Both the position numbers and the translations under genes were made by a program. A DNA stretch of 33,910 nt. Source: Microvirga makkahensis. GTDB lineage: Bacteria > Pseudomonadota > Alphaproteobacteria > Rhizobiales > Beijerinckiaceae. Location: positions 1 through 33,910 of the forward strand of contig NZ_WURB01000038.1 of NCBI RefSeq assembly GCF_009830105.1. Reading direction: 5' to 3'. Below, in pieces: positions 23,756 through 31,953 of the stretch (its first letter is position 1; every line of letters starts with the position of its first letter). A model generated the notes under the pieces. That model saw only the letters and a list, made by a program, of their open reading frames with translations, was not told the DNA's origin and ran no database searches.

Positions 23756-26700
23756 TCAGCCTGTCCTCGCCAGATCGCCGAGCAGGCTCGCCGCCACGGT
23801 GATCTTGGACAGGGTGAGCCCGGAGGAGACGATGCTGTCCACCGCGCTCCTGATGCGGCTCACATCGGCACCGCGCTTCTCGCTCCAGGCCCTGACCGCC
23901 TCCGCGCCGGAGGCATCCTGCGCAGCGACCTCCGCCGTGAGGCCGCGATGGGCATAGGCGATGCTGTCGATGGCCCGATCGAGCGCCAGACGGTCGAAGT
24001 AGTCGCTGACCGCGATCTCATGCGCAGCTCCGATGAGCGATCCGAGGCGGAAAGCCGCTTCGAGCGCGAAATGCGTGCACGCGATATCGCTCACGGGCTT
24101 GCCCGCTTTCTGCGCGGTGAGCACGATGTCGGGCGCGGCCACCAGGTCCGGCAGGGCGGCGATGCGGCGGGCCAGGCCCTCGGGCGTGCCCTGATCCATC
24201 AGGCCTCCCGCGCGGGCGTTCAAGGACTCGCGCGCTTCGGGCGACAGCGTTTCCGGCAAGCCGCGCTCCACCTCCGCGATCCCGGACCGATAGGCGCCGA
24301 TGATCGTGTCGAGGGAGTGGCTGCTGAAGTCCACGTTGCGGATGAACCAGACAATGCGGTTCATGAGCAGGTTCTGGAGCTCGCCGTAGAGGCGCAGCTG
24401 AACCTTGCCCGGCACCACCCCGTCGAGCGCGTCGATGGCGAGGTTCATTTCGGTCAGGTCGAAGGCGTCGCGCGTGGCCGCATAGGCTGCGGCAATCGTT
24501 GGCGCATCCGCTCCGGTCTGATCCACGAGACGCGCCACCACGGTGGGGCCGCCCCTGTTGATGATCGCGTTGGCGAGCTGCGTTGCGATGATCTCGCGGC
24601 GCAGGCGATGACTTGCGATCGCATCAGGGAAGCGCTCGCGCATGGCTGCCGGAAAGTATCGCTCCAGCTCCTTGCCGAGATAGGGATCGTCCGGAACGGC
24701 GCTGTCGAGCAGCTCGTCGTGCAGCGAGAGCTTGGCATAGGCGATCAGCACAGCGAGTTCCGGACGGGTGAGCACTTCGCCGCGGCGGGCACGCTCGATG
24801 AGCGTCGCGTCGTCGGGCAGGTATTCCACCTTGCGGTTGAGGCGGCCCTGCGCTTCCAGCATCTGCATGAGACGGCTGGCAAAGCCCAGATCCGCAACGC
24901 CGCGCTTCTCGGAGAGGGAGAGCGCCAGGGTCTGAAGATAGTTGTTGCGAAGCACGAGGCCCGCGACCTCATCGGTCATTTCGGCGAGAAGGGTGTTGCG
25001 CGCCTCTTGCGTCAGACGTCCGTCACGCTCGGGAGTGGTGAGCGCAATCTTGATGTTCACCTCGACGTCGGAGGTGTTGACGCCCGCCGAGTTGTCGATC
25101 GCATCCGTGTTGAGGCGCACGCCGTTCTGCGCCGCCTCGATTCGGCCGCGCTGGGTCATGCCGAGATTGGCGCCCTCGCCGATCACCCTGGCGCGCACCT
25201 CCGCGCCGGTGATCCGAATGGGATCGTTGGCGCGATCGCCCACCTGCTCGTCGGTCTCCGCCGAAGAGCGGATATAGGTGCCGATCCCGCCGAACCAGAG
25301 CAGGCCCACATCGGCCTTGAGGATCGCGGTCATCACTTCCGCGGGCGTGGCCTCGTGCCTGTCGAGACCGAGCAGCGTGCGCATTTCGGGCGAGAGCGGA
25401 ATCGATTTCGCGTTGCGCGGGAACACGCCGCCGCCCTTCGAGATCAGGGACTTGTCGTAATCCTGCCAGCTGGAACGCGGCAGATTGAACAGGCGCTCAC
25501 GCTCCTTGAACGCACCCCCCGGATCCGGGTTTGGATCGAGGAAGATGTCGCGGTGGTCGAAGGCCGCCACGAGCTTGATCGACCGGGAGAGCAGCATGCC
25601 GTTGCCGAACACGTCGCCCGACATGTCGCCGACGCCCGCCACCGCCACGGGCTCCTTCTGGATATCGATGTCCATCTCGCGGAAGTGGCGCTTCACCGCC
25701 TCCCACGCGCCCCGGGCGGTGATGCCCATCTTCTTGTGATCGTAGCCCTGACTGCCGCCGGACGCGAAGGCATCGCCCAGCCAATGCCCCTTCTCGATGG
25801 ACAGCGCGTTCGCCGTGTCGGAGAAGGTGGCCGTACCCTTGTCCGCGGCGACCACGAGATAGGGATCGTCCCCGTCGTGGCGCACCGTATCGGCCGGCGG
25901 CACCACACGATCGCCTTCGATATTGTCCGTGAGCTGCAGGAGCGTGCGCACGAAGATACGGTAGCTCTCGGTGCCCTCCGCAAGCCAGGCCTGACGGTCG
26001 CTCGCAGGCGGCAATTGCTTGGGCACGAAGCCGCCCTTCGCACCGACCGGCACGATCACTGCGTTCTTCACCTGCTGCGCCTTCACGAGGCCCAGCACCT
26101 CGGTGCGGAAATCCTGCGGGCGGTCGGACCAGCGAAGCCCTCCGCGCGCGACCTTGCCATAGCGCAGGTGCACGCCTTCGACGCGCGGCGAATAGACGAA
26201 GATCTCGTAGAGAGGCTTCGGCAGGGGCAGACCCTCCACCTTCGCGCATTCGAACTTGAACGCGATGGTCTGACGCGGCAGGCCGTTGCCTTCGAGCTGG
26301 AAGAAGTTCGTGCGCGCGGCTGCTTCGATGAGGTTGATGAAGCGGCGCAGGATGCGGTCGTCGTCGAGGCTCGTGACGCCTTTCAGCTGCTCCTCGATGG
26401 CGACACGAACGACCGCTTCGGCCTCCGCCGCGCCGCCCTGGCGCGGGTCGAAGCGCATGTAGAAGAGCTTGACGACGTTCTTGGTGATCTGCGCATGGCG
26501 GGCGAGCGTGTCGGCCAGATAATCCTGTGCGTAAGCCACCTGGATCTGACGCAAGTAGCGGCCGAGCGTGCGCACCATCGCCACGTCGCGCCAGCCGAGG
26601 CCCGCTTCGAGCACGAGGCGGTTGAAGCGATCCGATTCAGCTAGTCCGCGGAACAGGGCGAGGAGCGCCGCCTCGATGAGGGTCCGGATCTCGTCGATCC

Positions 26701-28585
26701 TGATCGCGCCGCCCGCCGCTCGCTCCAGAGCCATGTCGTGGAGCCACACCCGGTCCATGCCGGACACGCCGGTGGAGACGACACGGTAGGTTCGCTCGTT
26801 CACGACCCGGAAGCCGAGGTTTTCGAGCAGGGGCACGCGGTCGGACAGCGGCAGCGCCGCATTGCGGGAGAAGACCTTCAGATTGATGCGGGTCTCGTCG
26901 TCGCCGTCGCGGCGATAGAGATCGACGGCGCGGGGACGGGCCTCGGAGAGCTGCTCCAGAAGCGCGATGTCCTTGATCGCCTGCTCGGCGCCGAAGGCCT
27001 CGCGATAGGCCGCGCTGAAGGCCTCCGCGTAGCGTGCGGCGAGCGCACGGGCGCGAGCGCCGCCGATGGTCTCGTCGAGCTGATCGCGCAAGGCGTCGCC
27101 CCAGGTGCGGACGATGGACGCGATGCCCTTTTCCAGCGTCGCGCGGGAGACCTGCGGAGTCCGCCCCTCGTCGCGCCCGATGATGTAATGGGTACGCGCC
27201 AGGGGTCCTTCCGGATAGGTGGGGTAAGAGGCGGAGACGCGCCCCTCGTAGATGCCCGCAAGGAACTGGCCGATGCGTTGGCGCACGCTCGTGTCATAGC
27301 GGTCCTTGGGCACGAACACGAGCACCGACACGAACCGGTCGAACTCGTCGGCCCGCGCCAGCGCCCGCACCCGCGGACGCTCTGACAGGTTCATGATGTC
27401 GATGGCGAACTGATAAAGCGTGTCCTCGTCGATCTGGAACAGCTCGTCGCGCGGGTAATTCTCGAGAACGTTGAGGAACGAACGACCCGCATAGCTCGCC
27501 GGATCGAAGCCGGCGCGCTCGACGACCTTCGCCACCTTGTGGCGCAGATAGGGCACTTCCGCCGTGGTGTTGGTATAGGCGCTCGCGGTGAAGAGGCCGA
27601 CGATGCGCAGCTCGCCCTGCATCCTGCCGTCCGCGTCGAAGAGCTTGACGCCCACATAATCGAGATGCGCGCGGCGATGGACGCGGGACTTGACGTTGGC
27701 TTTGGTGATGATGAGCGCCTTGGGCTTTTCCAGGAAGGCGCGGATCTCCGGCGTCATCGCCACGAGTTCGCGGCCGCGGCGCAGCACGCGCACGCTCGAG
27801 TCGCGCAGAAGCCCCAGGCCTGAACCCTCGACCGGGTCGGCAGCGGTGTCGGCGGCGGGCAGGCGGTATTCGCGAAGCCCCAGGAATGTGAAGTTGTCGC
27901 GCGCGATCCAGTCGAGGAAAGCGATCGCCTCCCGCACCTCGTCGTCGGGCAGCGGAGGCGGATTGAGGCGGTAGTTCTGGACGATCTCGGTGATGCGGGC
28001 GCGCATGCCGGGCCAGTCGTGCACGGCGAGAGCCACGTCCTTGTGGACGCGGCGCATGGATTCGATCAGCCGGTCGCGGGTCTCGGCATCGTCGATGCGC
28101 GGGAGATGAACGTGGATGAAGCTCTCGCGCTTGACACCGCGGCGACCCGTGCCGGTGGCCTCGCCCACGAGGCGCAGGAGCCCCCCGTCGGTGCCGCGTT
28201 CCACGGCGAGGATCGGATGCGCCACGAGATAGGGTTCGTAGCCCTGGTCGACCAGTTCGGCGAGAGTAGAGTCGAGCAGGAAGGGCATGTTGTCGTTGAC
28301 GATCTCAAGCACCGTCACGTCCCGGCGGCGGCCCTCGCGCTCGACCTCCTGGTCCACGAGGCGGATACCCTCGCCTCCGCCCGGGCGGGGAGCCTGGAGG
28401 TGCTCATAGGCCGCGGCGGCGAGCTCCGCAAGCGCCGCAGGCGAATAGGCGGCGAGATCTTCGGGCGGAACCCGCCCATAGAGATCACGGACGAAGGTGG
28501 GCGGAATGGCTTTATGCCCGGCTTTCAGAACCGCAACGGCCTCGGCCGTCAGTTCGCTTCCGCTGGTCGGCGTTTCCAGCTTCAT
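23756..28585 (-). CDS. gdhB: NAD-specific glutamate dehydrogenase, large (180 kDa) type
   Basis: This 1609-residue enzyme oxidises glutamate to 2-oxoglutarate and ammonia with NAD. It is the giant type known from Caulobacter, Pseudomonas and Streptomyces. The long N-terminal regulatory region (about 1-680) holds ACT-like segments (EIVNDNMPFLLDSTLAEL, VLVFVPKDRYDTSVRQRI). The catalytic core (about 700-1200) shows KVARGGLRWSDRPQDFRTEVLGL near 812, KGGFVPK near 850, DKGTATFSDTAN and WFGGIGTYIRSS near 1098. The C-terminal 400 residues are helical. The length is full for the family and I see no break. It is the biggest gene here and points away from hxlR. Its likely role is catabolism of glutamate and amino acids entering through it. 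Confidence 0.96.
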   Translation of the reverse strand: MKLETPTSGSELTAEAVAVLKAGHKAIPPTFVRDLYGRVPPEDLAAYSPAALAELAAAAYEHLQAPRPGGGEGIRLVDQEVEREGRRRDVTVLEIVNDNMPFLLDSTLAELVDQGYEPYLVAHPILAVERGTDGGLLRLVGEATGTGRRGVKRESFIHVHLPRIDDAETRDRLIESMRRVHKDVALAVHDWPGMRARITEIVQNYRLNPPPLPDDEVREAIAFLDWIARDNFTFLGLREYRLPAADTAADPVEGSGLGLLRDSSVRVLRRGRELVAMTPEIRAFLEKPKALIITKANVKSRVHRRAHLDYVGVKLFDADGRMQGELRIVGLFTASAYTNTTAEVPYLRHKVAKVVERAGFDPASYAGRSFLNVLENYPRDELFQIDEDTLYQFAIDIMNLSERPRVRALARADEFDRFVSVLVFVPKDRYDTSVRQRIGQFLAGIYEGRVSASYPTYPEGPLARTHYIIGRDEGRTPQVSRATLEKGIASIVRTWGDALRDQLDETIGGARARALAARYAEAFSAAYREAFGAEQAIKDIALLEQLSEARPRAVDLYRRDGDDETRINLKVFSRNAALPLSDRVPLLENLGFRVVNERTYRVVSTGVSGMDRVWLHDMALERAAGGAIRIDEIRTLIEAALLALFRGLAESDRFNRLVLEAGLGWRDVAMVRTLGRYLRQIQVAYAQDYLADTLARHAQITKNVVKLFYMRFDPRQGGAAEAEAVVRVAIEEQLKGVTSLDDDRILRRFINLIEAAARTNFFQLEGNGLPRQTIAFKFECAKVEGLPLPKPLYEIFVYSPRVEGVHLRYGKVARGGLRWSDRPQDFRTEVLGLVKAQQVKNAVIVPVGAKGGFVPKQLPPASDRQAWLAEGTESYRIFVRTLLQLTDNIEGDRVVPPADTVRHDGDDPYLVVAADKGTATFSDTANALSIEKGHWLGDAFASGGSQGYDHKKMGITARGAWEAVKRHFREMDIDIQKEPVAVAGVGDMSGDVFGNGMLLSRSIKLVAAFDHRDIFLDPNPDPGGAFKERERLFNLPRSSWQDYDKSLISKGGGVFPRNAKSIPLSPEMRTLLGLDRHEATPAEVMTAILKADVGLLWFGGIGTYIRSSAETDEQVGDRANDPIRITGAEVRARVIGEGANLGMTQRGRIEAAQNGVRLNTDAIDNSAGVNTSDVEVNIKIALTTPERDGRLTQEARNTLLAEMTDEVAGLVLRNNYLQTLALSLSEKRGVADLGFASRLMQMLEAQGRLNRKVEYLPDDATLIERARRGEVLTRPELAVLIAYAKLSLHDELLDSAVPDDPYLGKELERYFPAAMRERFPDAIASHRLRREIIATQLANAIINRGGPTVVARLVDQTGADAPTIAAAYAATRDAFDLTEMNLAIDALDGVVPGKVQLRLYGELQNLLMNRIVWFIRNVDFSSHSLDTIIGAYRSGIAEVERGLPETLSPEARESLNARAGGLMDQGTPEGLARRIAALPDLVAAPDIVLTAQKAGKPVSDIACTHFALEAAFRLGSLIGAAHEIAVSDYFDRLALDRAIDSIAYAHRGLTAEVAAQDASGAEAVRAWSEKRGADVSRIRSAVDSIVSSGLTLSKITVAASLLGDLARTG

Positions 28586-28698
28586 GCGCGTATCCTCTTA
28601 TGAGCGTTGCGGGAGGGTTGCCACAGAGTGTCGGGTCGCGCAACACAACCCCGGGCTTCTTCCGGCGGCAGGGTTAAGTTTCTGCGGACGCGGCAATT

Positions 28699-29052
28699 TT
28701 ATGCCGCTTTCGCCTCGAAAGACGACAGATTCGTGTCTCCCCAGTGCTTCAGGGCCATGAGCACCGGTTCCAGGCTTTGCCCTCGCGCGGACAGCGAATA
28801 TTCGACTCGCGGCGGAACCTGCGCGTAAACCGTGCGGACAATAAGGCCATCGGCCTCCAGCTCGCGCAGCTGGTGGGTGAGCATGCGGTGGGTCACCTTG
28901 GGCATCTTGCGACGAATCTCGTTGAAGCGGAGGGTGCCCTTCAGCAGATGGTAGAGGATAACCCCCTTCCACTTCCCATCGATCAGATCGAGCACGCCCT
29001 CTACCGAACAACCCGAGCTGCGGAGATAGGACGTGCTGCGAGAGCGAGGCAT
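28699..29052 (-). CDS. HxlR-family winged-helix regulator
   Basis: This 117-residue protein is a typical HxlR/MarR-like repressor or activator. It has a cysteine near the N-terminus (C15 in LRSSGCSVEGVLDLIDGKW), the winged helix (LYHLLKGTLRFNEIRRKMPKVTHRMLTHQLRELEADGLIVRTVY), and the wing PPRVEYSLSARGQSL. In relatives such as YodB and QorR the single N-terminal cysteine senses quinones, diamide or hypochlorite (family knowledge). The neighbour across 97 bases is a quinone-oxidoreductase-like gene, the usual target. AAGGA lies 8 bases before the ATG. A GCGGCA/TGCCGC hairpin (28690-28707) overlaps its stop codon but has no T-run. Confidence 0.93.
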   Translation of the reverse strand: MPRSRSTSYLRSSGCSVEGVLDLIDGKWKGVILYHLLKGTLRFNEIRRKMPKVTHRMLTHQLRELEADGLIVRTVYAQVPPRVEYSLSARGQSLEPVLMALKHWGDTNLSSFEAKAA

Positions 29053-29149
29053 GACAGTATCCTTTTCGACACTACGTGCGCTTTTTGTGCGTTCTTGCGA
29101 AAGCTAACATTATCCGCCACCTCTGTCTCCACGCAACAGGAGACAAGCC

Positions 29150-30166
29150 ATGCGTGCCGTCGGATACCAGCAGCCGCAGCCCATTGCGGCAGAATCGTCC
29201 CTCATCGACATCGACCTGCCCCGACCTGTGCCGCAGGGGCGCGATGTTCTCGTCCAGATCAAGGCAATTTCGGTCAATCCTGTGGACACCAAGGTGCGCG
29301 CCACCGCCCAGCCGGAGGACGGAGGCTACAAGGTTCTCGGCTGGGATGCAGCCGGAATCGTAGTCGCGTCAGGCCCGGGGGCCTCCCTTTTCAAGCCGGG
29401 AGACGAGGTCTTTTACGCCGGAGCCTTGAACCGCCCGGGCACCAATGCGGAGTATCATCTGGTTGACGAACGCATCGTGGGAAGGAAGCCCGCCTCCCTG
29501 GATTTCTCCGCAGCCGCGGCTTTGCCGCTCACGGCCTTGACGGCCTGGGAAACCCTCTTCGATCGCCTCGAGGTTCGGAAGCGCCGCGTACCCAGCGCCT
29601 CGTATACAATCCTTATCATTGGAGGCGCGGGCGGCGTCGGCTCGATCGCGATCCAGCTTGCGAGACAACTCACGGATCTGACTGTCGTGGCCACCGCCTC
29701 GCGTCCGGAAACCAGGGATTGGTGCCGCGATCTCGGCGCCCATCATGTAATCGATCACAGCAAGCCCCTCTCCGAAGAATTTCGGGCTCTGGGCCTCGGC
29801 GATCCCGGCTTCGTGTTCGCGACGACCAATAGCGTCGCTCACTTCCCGGAGATGAGCGCCCTCATCGCTCCCCAAGGCCATGTGGCGATCATTGAGGCCG
29901 CGGGCATTCCCGATGTCACTCTGCTCAAGTCGAAAAGCGCCGCCCTGCATTGGGAATTCATGTTTACGCGCTCTACCTATCAGACGGCTGACATGCAGCG
30001 GCAGCACGAGATCCTGAACGAAGTCTCGCGCCTTGTGGATGAGGGCACGATCAGGACGACACTCGCCGAGGTGCTGGGACCGGTCAACGCGGCCAATCTC
30101 AAGCGAGCTCACGCTTTCATCGAAAGCGGCCGCGCGAAAGGCAAGATCGTGCTGTCCGGGTTCTGA
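29150..30166 (+). CDS. Quinone oxidoreductase-like zinc-type alcohol dehydrogenase family protein
   Basis: This 338-residue MDR-superfamily enzyme begins MRAVGYQQPQPIAAESSL. The GroES-like part (about 1-130) includes VSVNPVDTKVRA-type sequence and GWDAAGIV. The NADPH-binding Rossmann motif is IIGGAGGVGSIAIQLAR (about 155-171). The catalytic zinc ligands of true alcohol dehydrogenases are absent. The protein therefore belongs to the zinc-independent quinone/enone reductase group, of the 'zinc-binding alcohol dehydrogenase family' annotation type. AGGAGA is placed 7 bases before the ATG. It is transcribed away from the HxlR regulator and probably controlled by it, giving NADPH-dependent detoxification of quinones or reactive carbonyls (inference). 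Confidence 0.9.
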   Translation: MRAVGYQQPQPIAAESSLIDIDLPRPVPQGRDVLVQIKAISVNPVDTKVRATAQPEDGGYKVLGWDAAGIVVASGPGASLFKPGDEVFYAGALNRPGTNAEYHLVDERIVGRKPASLDFSAAAALPLTALTAWETLFDRLEVRKRRVPSASYTILIIGGAGGVGSIAIQLARQLTDLTVVATASRPETRDWCRDLGAHHVIDHSKPLSEEFRALGLGDPGFVFATTNSVAHFPEMSALIAPQGHVAIIEAAGIPDVTLLKSKSAALHWEFMFTRSTYQTADMQRQHEILNEVSRLVDEGTIRTTLAEVLGPVNAANLKRAHAFIESGRAKGKIVLSGF

Positions 30167-30196
30167 GAAAAAGAAAGGCCGCCTGGAAAGGCGGCC
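30164..30196 (-). terminator. Rho-independent terminator, minus strand
   Basis: On the minus strand GGCCGCC (30196-30190) and GGCGGCC (30183-30177) form a 7-bp GC stem around a 6-base loop, followed by TTTCTTTTTCTC. On the plus strand there is no T-run after the stem. The orientation therefore points to a minus-strand transcript arriving from beyond 30200, where no protein gene exists. It ends on the stop codon of the oxidoreductase gene. Confidence 0.75.
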
Positions 30197-30290
30197 TGTG
30201 TCTCGAGGTTGGTGGCCCGGCTCTCCAAAAGCGTGGAGGGCTGGGGGGCTGACGTGTCCAAGCCGATGGTCGAACCGGGCCGTCGAGGCA
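30197..30290 (-). ncRNA. Candidate structured small RNA
   Basis: Between the terminator and the DUF2794 gene lies a GC-rich, self-complementary segment. An outer pairing joins 30202-30206 (CTCGA) to 30283-30287 (TCGAG), and an inner 7-bp stem joins GGCCCGG (30214-30220) to CCGGGCC (30275-30281). Inside are two smaller hairpins, near 30221-30240 and 30247-30264. On the minus strand the inner stem ends in ACCA, like a tRNA acceptor. However, there is no T-loop (GTTCGA at the right place) or D-arm consensus, so it is not a normal tRNA. A minus-strand terminator follows directly. Orientation rests on that terminator; one internal hairpin pairs slightly better on the plus strand. I could not match it to a known RNA family, and no clear promoter was found. 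Confidence 0.5.
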
Positions 30291-30450
30291 ACGTGAGTAT
30301 TTACGATATTCAGTGAGGCGCCTTATGGGCACCATTGCGGCAGGAATATGATTTGCGGCGAAAGGGGTGATTCATTCGGCCTTCACGGGTTGATCCGATC
30401 TTACGCCGGACCCATCATCAGTTTCGAGAAAGCCAGCAATGGGAGTTTTC

Positions 30451-30831
30451 ATGAGCGAAGGCGACATCTCAGAGCCGCTGCGCGGCGGCTCGGTGCAGGG
30501 CACGGCTCGTATCCTGTCCTTTCCCGCCGCGCCGAAGCAGGTGTCCTTCAACCGGGCCGAATTGCAGACCATTCTCAATCTCTACGGCCGCATGGTCGCC
30601 GCAGGCGAATGGCGGGATTACGCGATCGATTTCACCCCCGACAAGGCGGTTTTCTCGGTTTACCGGCGCACTTCTGAAATGCCTCTCTATCGCATCGAAA
30701 AAGACCCCAAGCTCGCCAAGAGGCAGGGAGCCTATTCGGTCGTCGTTTCGACAGGCCTGATCCTCAAGCGCGGACACGAACTCGACCGCGTCCTGCGCGT
30801 GCTCGACAAGCCCAAGGTGGTGTCGAACTGA
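30451..30831 (+). CDS. DUF2794 protein
   Basis: This 126-residue protein is specific to alphaproteobacteria. It shows the DUF2794 core VSFNRAELQTILNLYGRMVA, AGEWRDYAIDFTPDKAVFSVYRRTSEMPLYRIEKDPKLAKRQGAYSVV and ILKRGHELDRVLRVLDKPK. No function is known. It has no signal peptide or membrane segment, so it should be cytoplasmic. Two in-frame ATGs are available (30439 and 30451). The second has GGGAG 5 bases upstream and is preferred. The gene stands alone downstream of the candidate small RNA, on the opposite strand from it. Confidence 0.9.
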   Translation: MSEGDISEPLRGGSVQGTARILSFPAAPKQVSFNRAELQTILNLYGRMVAAGEWRDYAIDFTPDKAVFSVYRRTSEMPLYRIEKDPKLAKRQGAYSVVVSTGLILKRGHELDRVLRVLDKPKVVSN

Positions 30832-30948
30832 CGCAACCCTCTTTTCCCGCAACTCGCTCCCGGGATTTCCGGCCGCTTGTCCGTCCGCAGGAACACCCGT
30901 CCGCCCCTCGCGTTGGCGCATGATCATGCAGCAGCGACGAGGGTTGCC

Positions 30949-31944
30949 ATGACTCGCGAGATGGCCGGTCTTTCCGTCGTGATGACGGGCGCGTCGAGCG
31001 GCATCGGCCGCGCCGCGGCCCGTGCCTTCGCGCAGCGAGGCGCGCGCGTGGCTCTGGCGGCGCGCCGTGCGGAGCTGCTCGAGGAGGTGGCCCGCGAGTG
31101 CCGGGACCTGGGCGGCGACGCCATCGCCGTGCCGACCGATGTGACCGACGCCACATCCGTCGCGGCGCTGGCCGGCGAAGCGCAGCGCGCCTTCGGGCGC
31201 ATCGACGTGTGGATCAACAATGCCGGCACCGGCGTATTCGGCCCTTACCAGGATGCGGATCTCGCGCTGCACCGGCGCACGATCGAGGTGAATCTGCTCG
31301 GCGCGATGCATGGCGCCTACATGGCGCTTCCGATCTTTCTGAGGCAGGGACACGGCACCCTCATCAACACCGTCTCGCTCGGCGGCTGGGCGCCGTCGCC
31401 GTTCGCCGCCGCCTACACGGCCTCCAAATTCGGATTGAGGGGCTTCTCGGCGAGCCTTCGGCAGGAGCTGAAGGATTGCCCGGACGTTCATGTCTGCGCC
31501 GTGTTCCCGGCCATCGTCGACACGCCCGGCCTCGAACACGGCGCCAACGTTTCCGGCCGGCGGATCGATCCCGGCCCCGTCATCTACGCGCCCGAGGACG
31601 TCGCGGAAACCTTCGTCTCCCTTGTGCGCTGGCCGCGCGACGAGGTGGCGGTGGGATGGCCCGCACGCGCGGCGCAGATCGCCTATGCCCTGGCTCCCGG
31701 CCCGACGGAGCACCTGATGGGAGCGGCCATGCGACGCGCCCTGAAGCGCGCCTCCCCCGCGCGACGAACACGGGGGGCGCTGCTTAAGCCCGTCGCCACG
31801 GGCCGCGGCGTAAGCGGCGGTTGGCGCGAGCGGAAGGGCCTGCCGTTTTCCGCGCGCCCGGCCAGCAGCATCATCGGCGTGATGGCCCTGGCGGGGCTGG
31901 TGTTGCTGGCCGGGACGAAGGCCGCCGCGCGCCTGCGGCGTTGA
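30949..31944 (+). CDS. Short-chain dehydrogenase with C-terminal membrane tail
   Basis: This 331-residue protein is a classical SDR. The cofactor motif is TGASSGIG (13-20), NNAG is at 90-93, the catalytic Ser is S143 and Y156-T-A-S-K160 is the catalytic pair. The usual SDR length is about 250. The extra 80 residues hold a basic linker and a hydrophobic segment at the end (SIIGVMALAGLVLLAG), followed by KAAARLRR. This predicts a tail-anchored enzyme. The ATG at 30949 follows CGAGGG closely; an in-frame opening at 30877 adds an unconserved stretch. The substrate is unknown. The end is convergent with the MFS gene, 9 bases apart. Confidence 0.9.
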   Translation: MTREMAGLSVVMTGASSGIGRAAARAFAQRGARVALAARRAELLEEVARECRDLGGDAIAVPTDVTDATSVAALAGEAQRAFGRIDVWINNAGTGVFGPYQDADLALHRRTIEVNLLGAMHGAYMALPIFLRQGHGTLINTVSLGGWAPSPFAAAYTASKFGLRGFSASLRQELKDCPDVHVCAVFPAIVDTPGLEHGANVSGRRIDPGPVIYAPEDVAETFVSLVRWPRDEVAVGWPARAAQIAYALAPGPTEHLMGAAMRRALKRASPARRTRGALLKPVATGRGVSGGWRERKGLPFSARPASSIIGVMALAGLVLLAGTKAAARLRR

Positions 31945-31953
31945 ATCGGGGAT

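Noticed and set aside
23615..26644. 1009-codon plus-strand open frame opposite the glutamate dehydrogenase
   Set aside because: It mirrors the codons of a fully recognisable enzyme. It is rich in His/Arg/Gly with no domain, and has no ribosome site. It is a GC-driven shadow.
30210..30281. A functional tRNA on the minus strand, suggested by the 7-bp stem and ACCA end
   Set aside because: No D-arm, no anticodon arm with a sensible loop, and no T-loop consensus. It is kept only as a candidate non-coding RNA.
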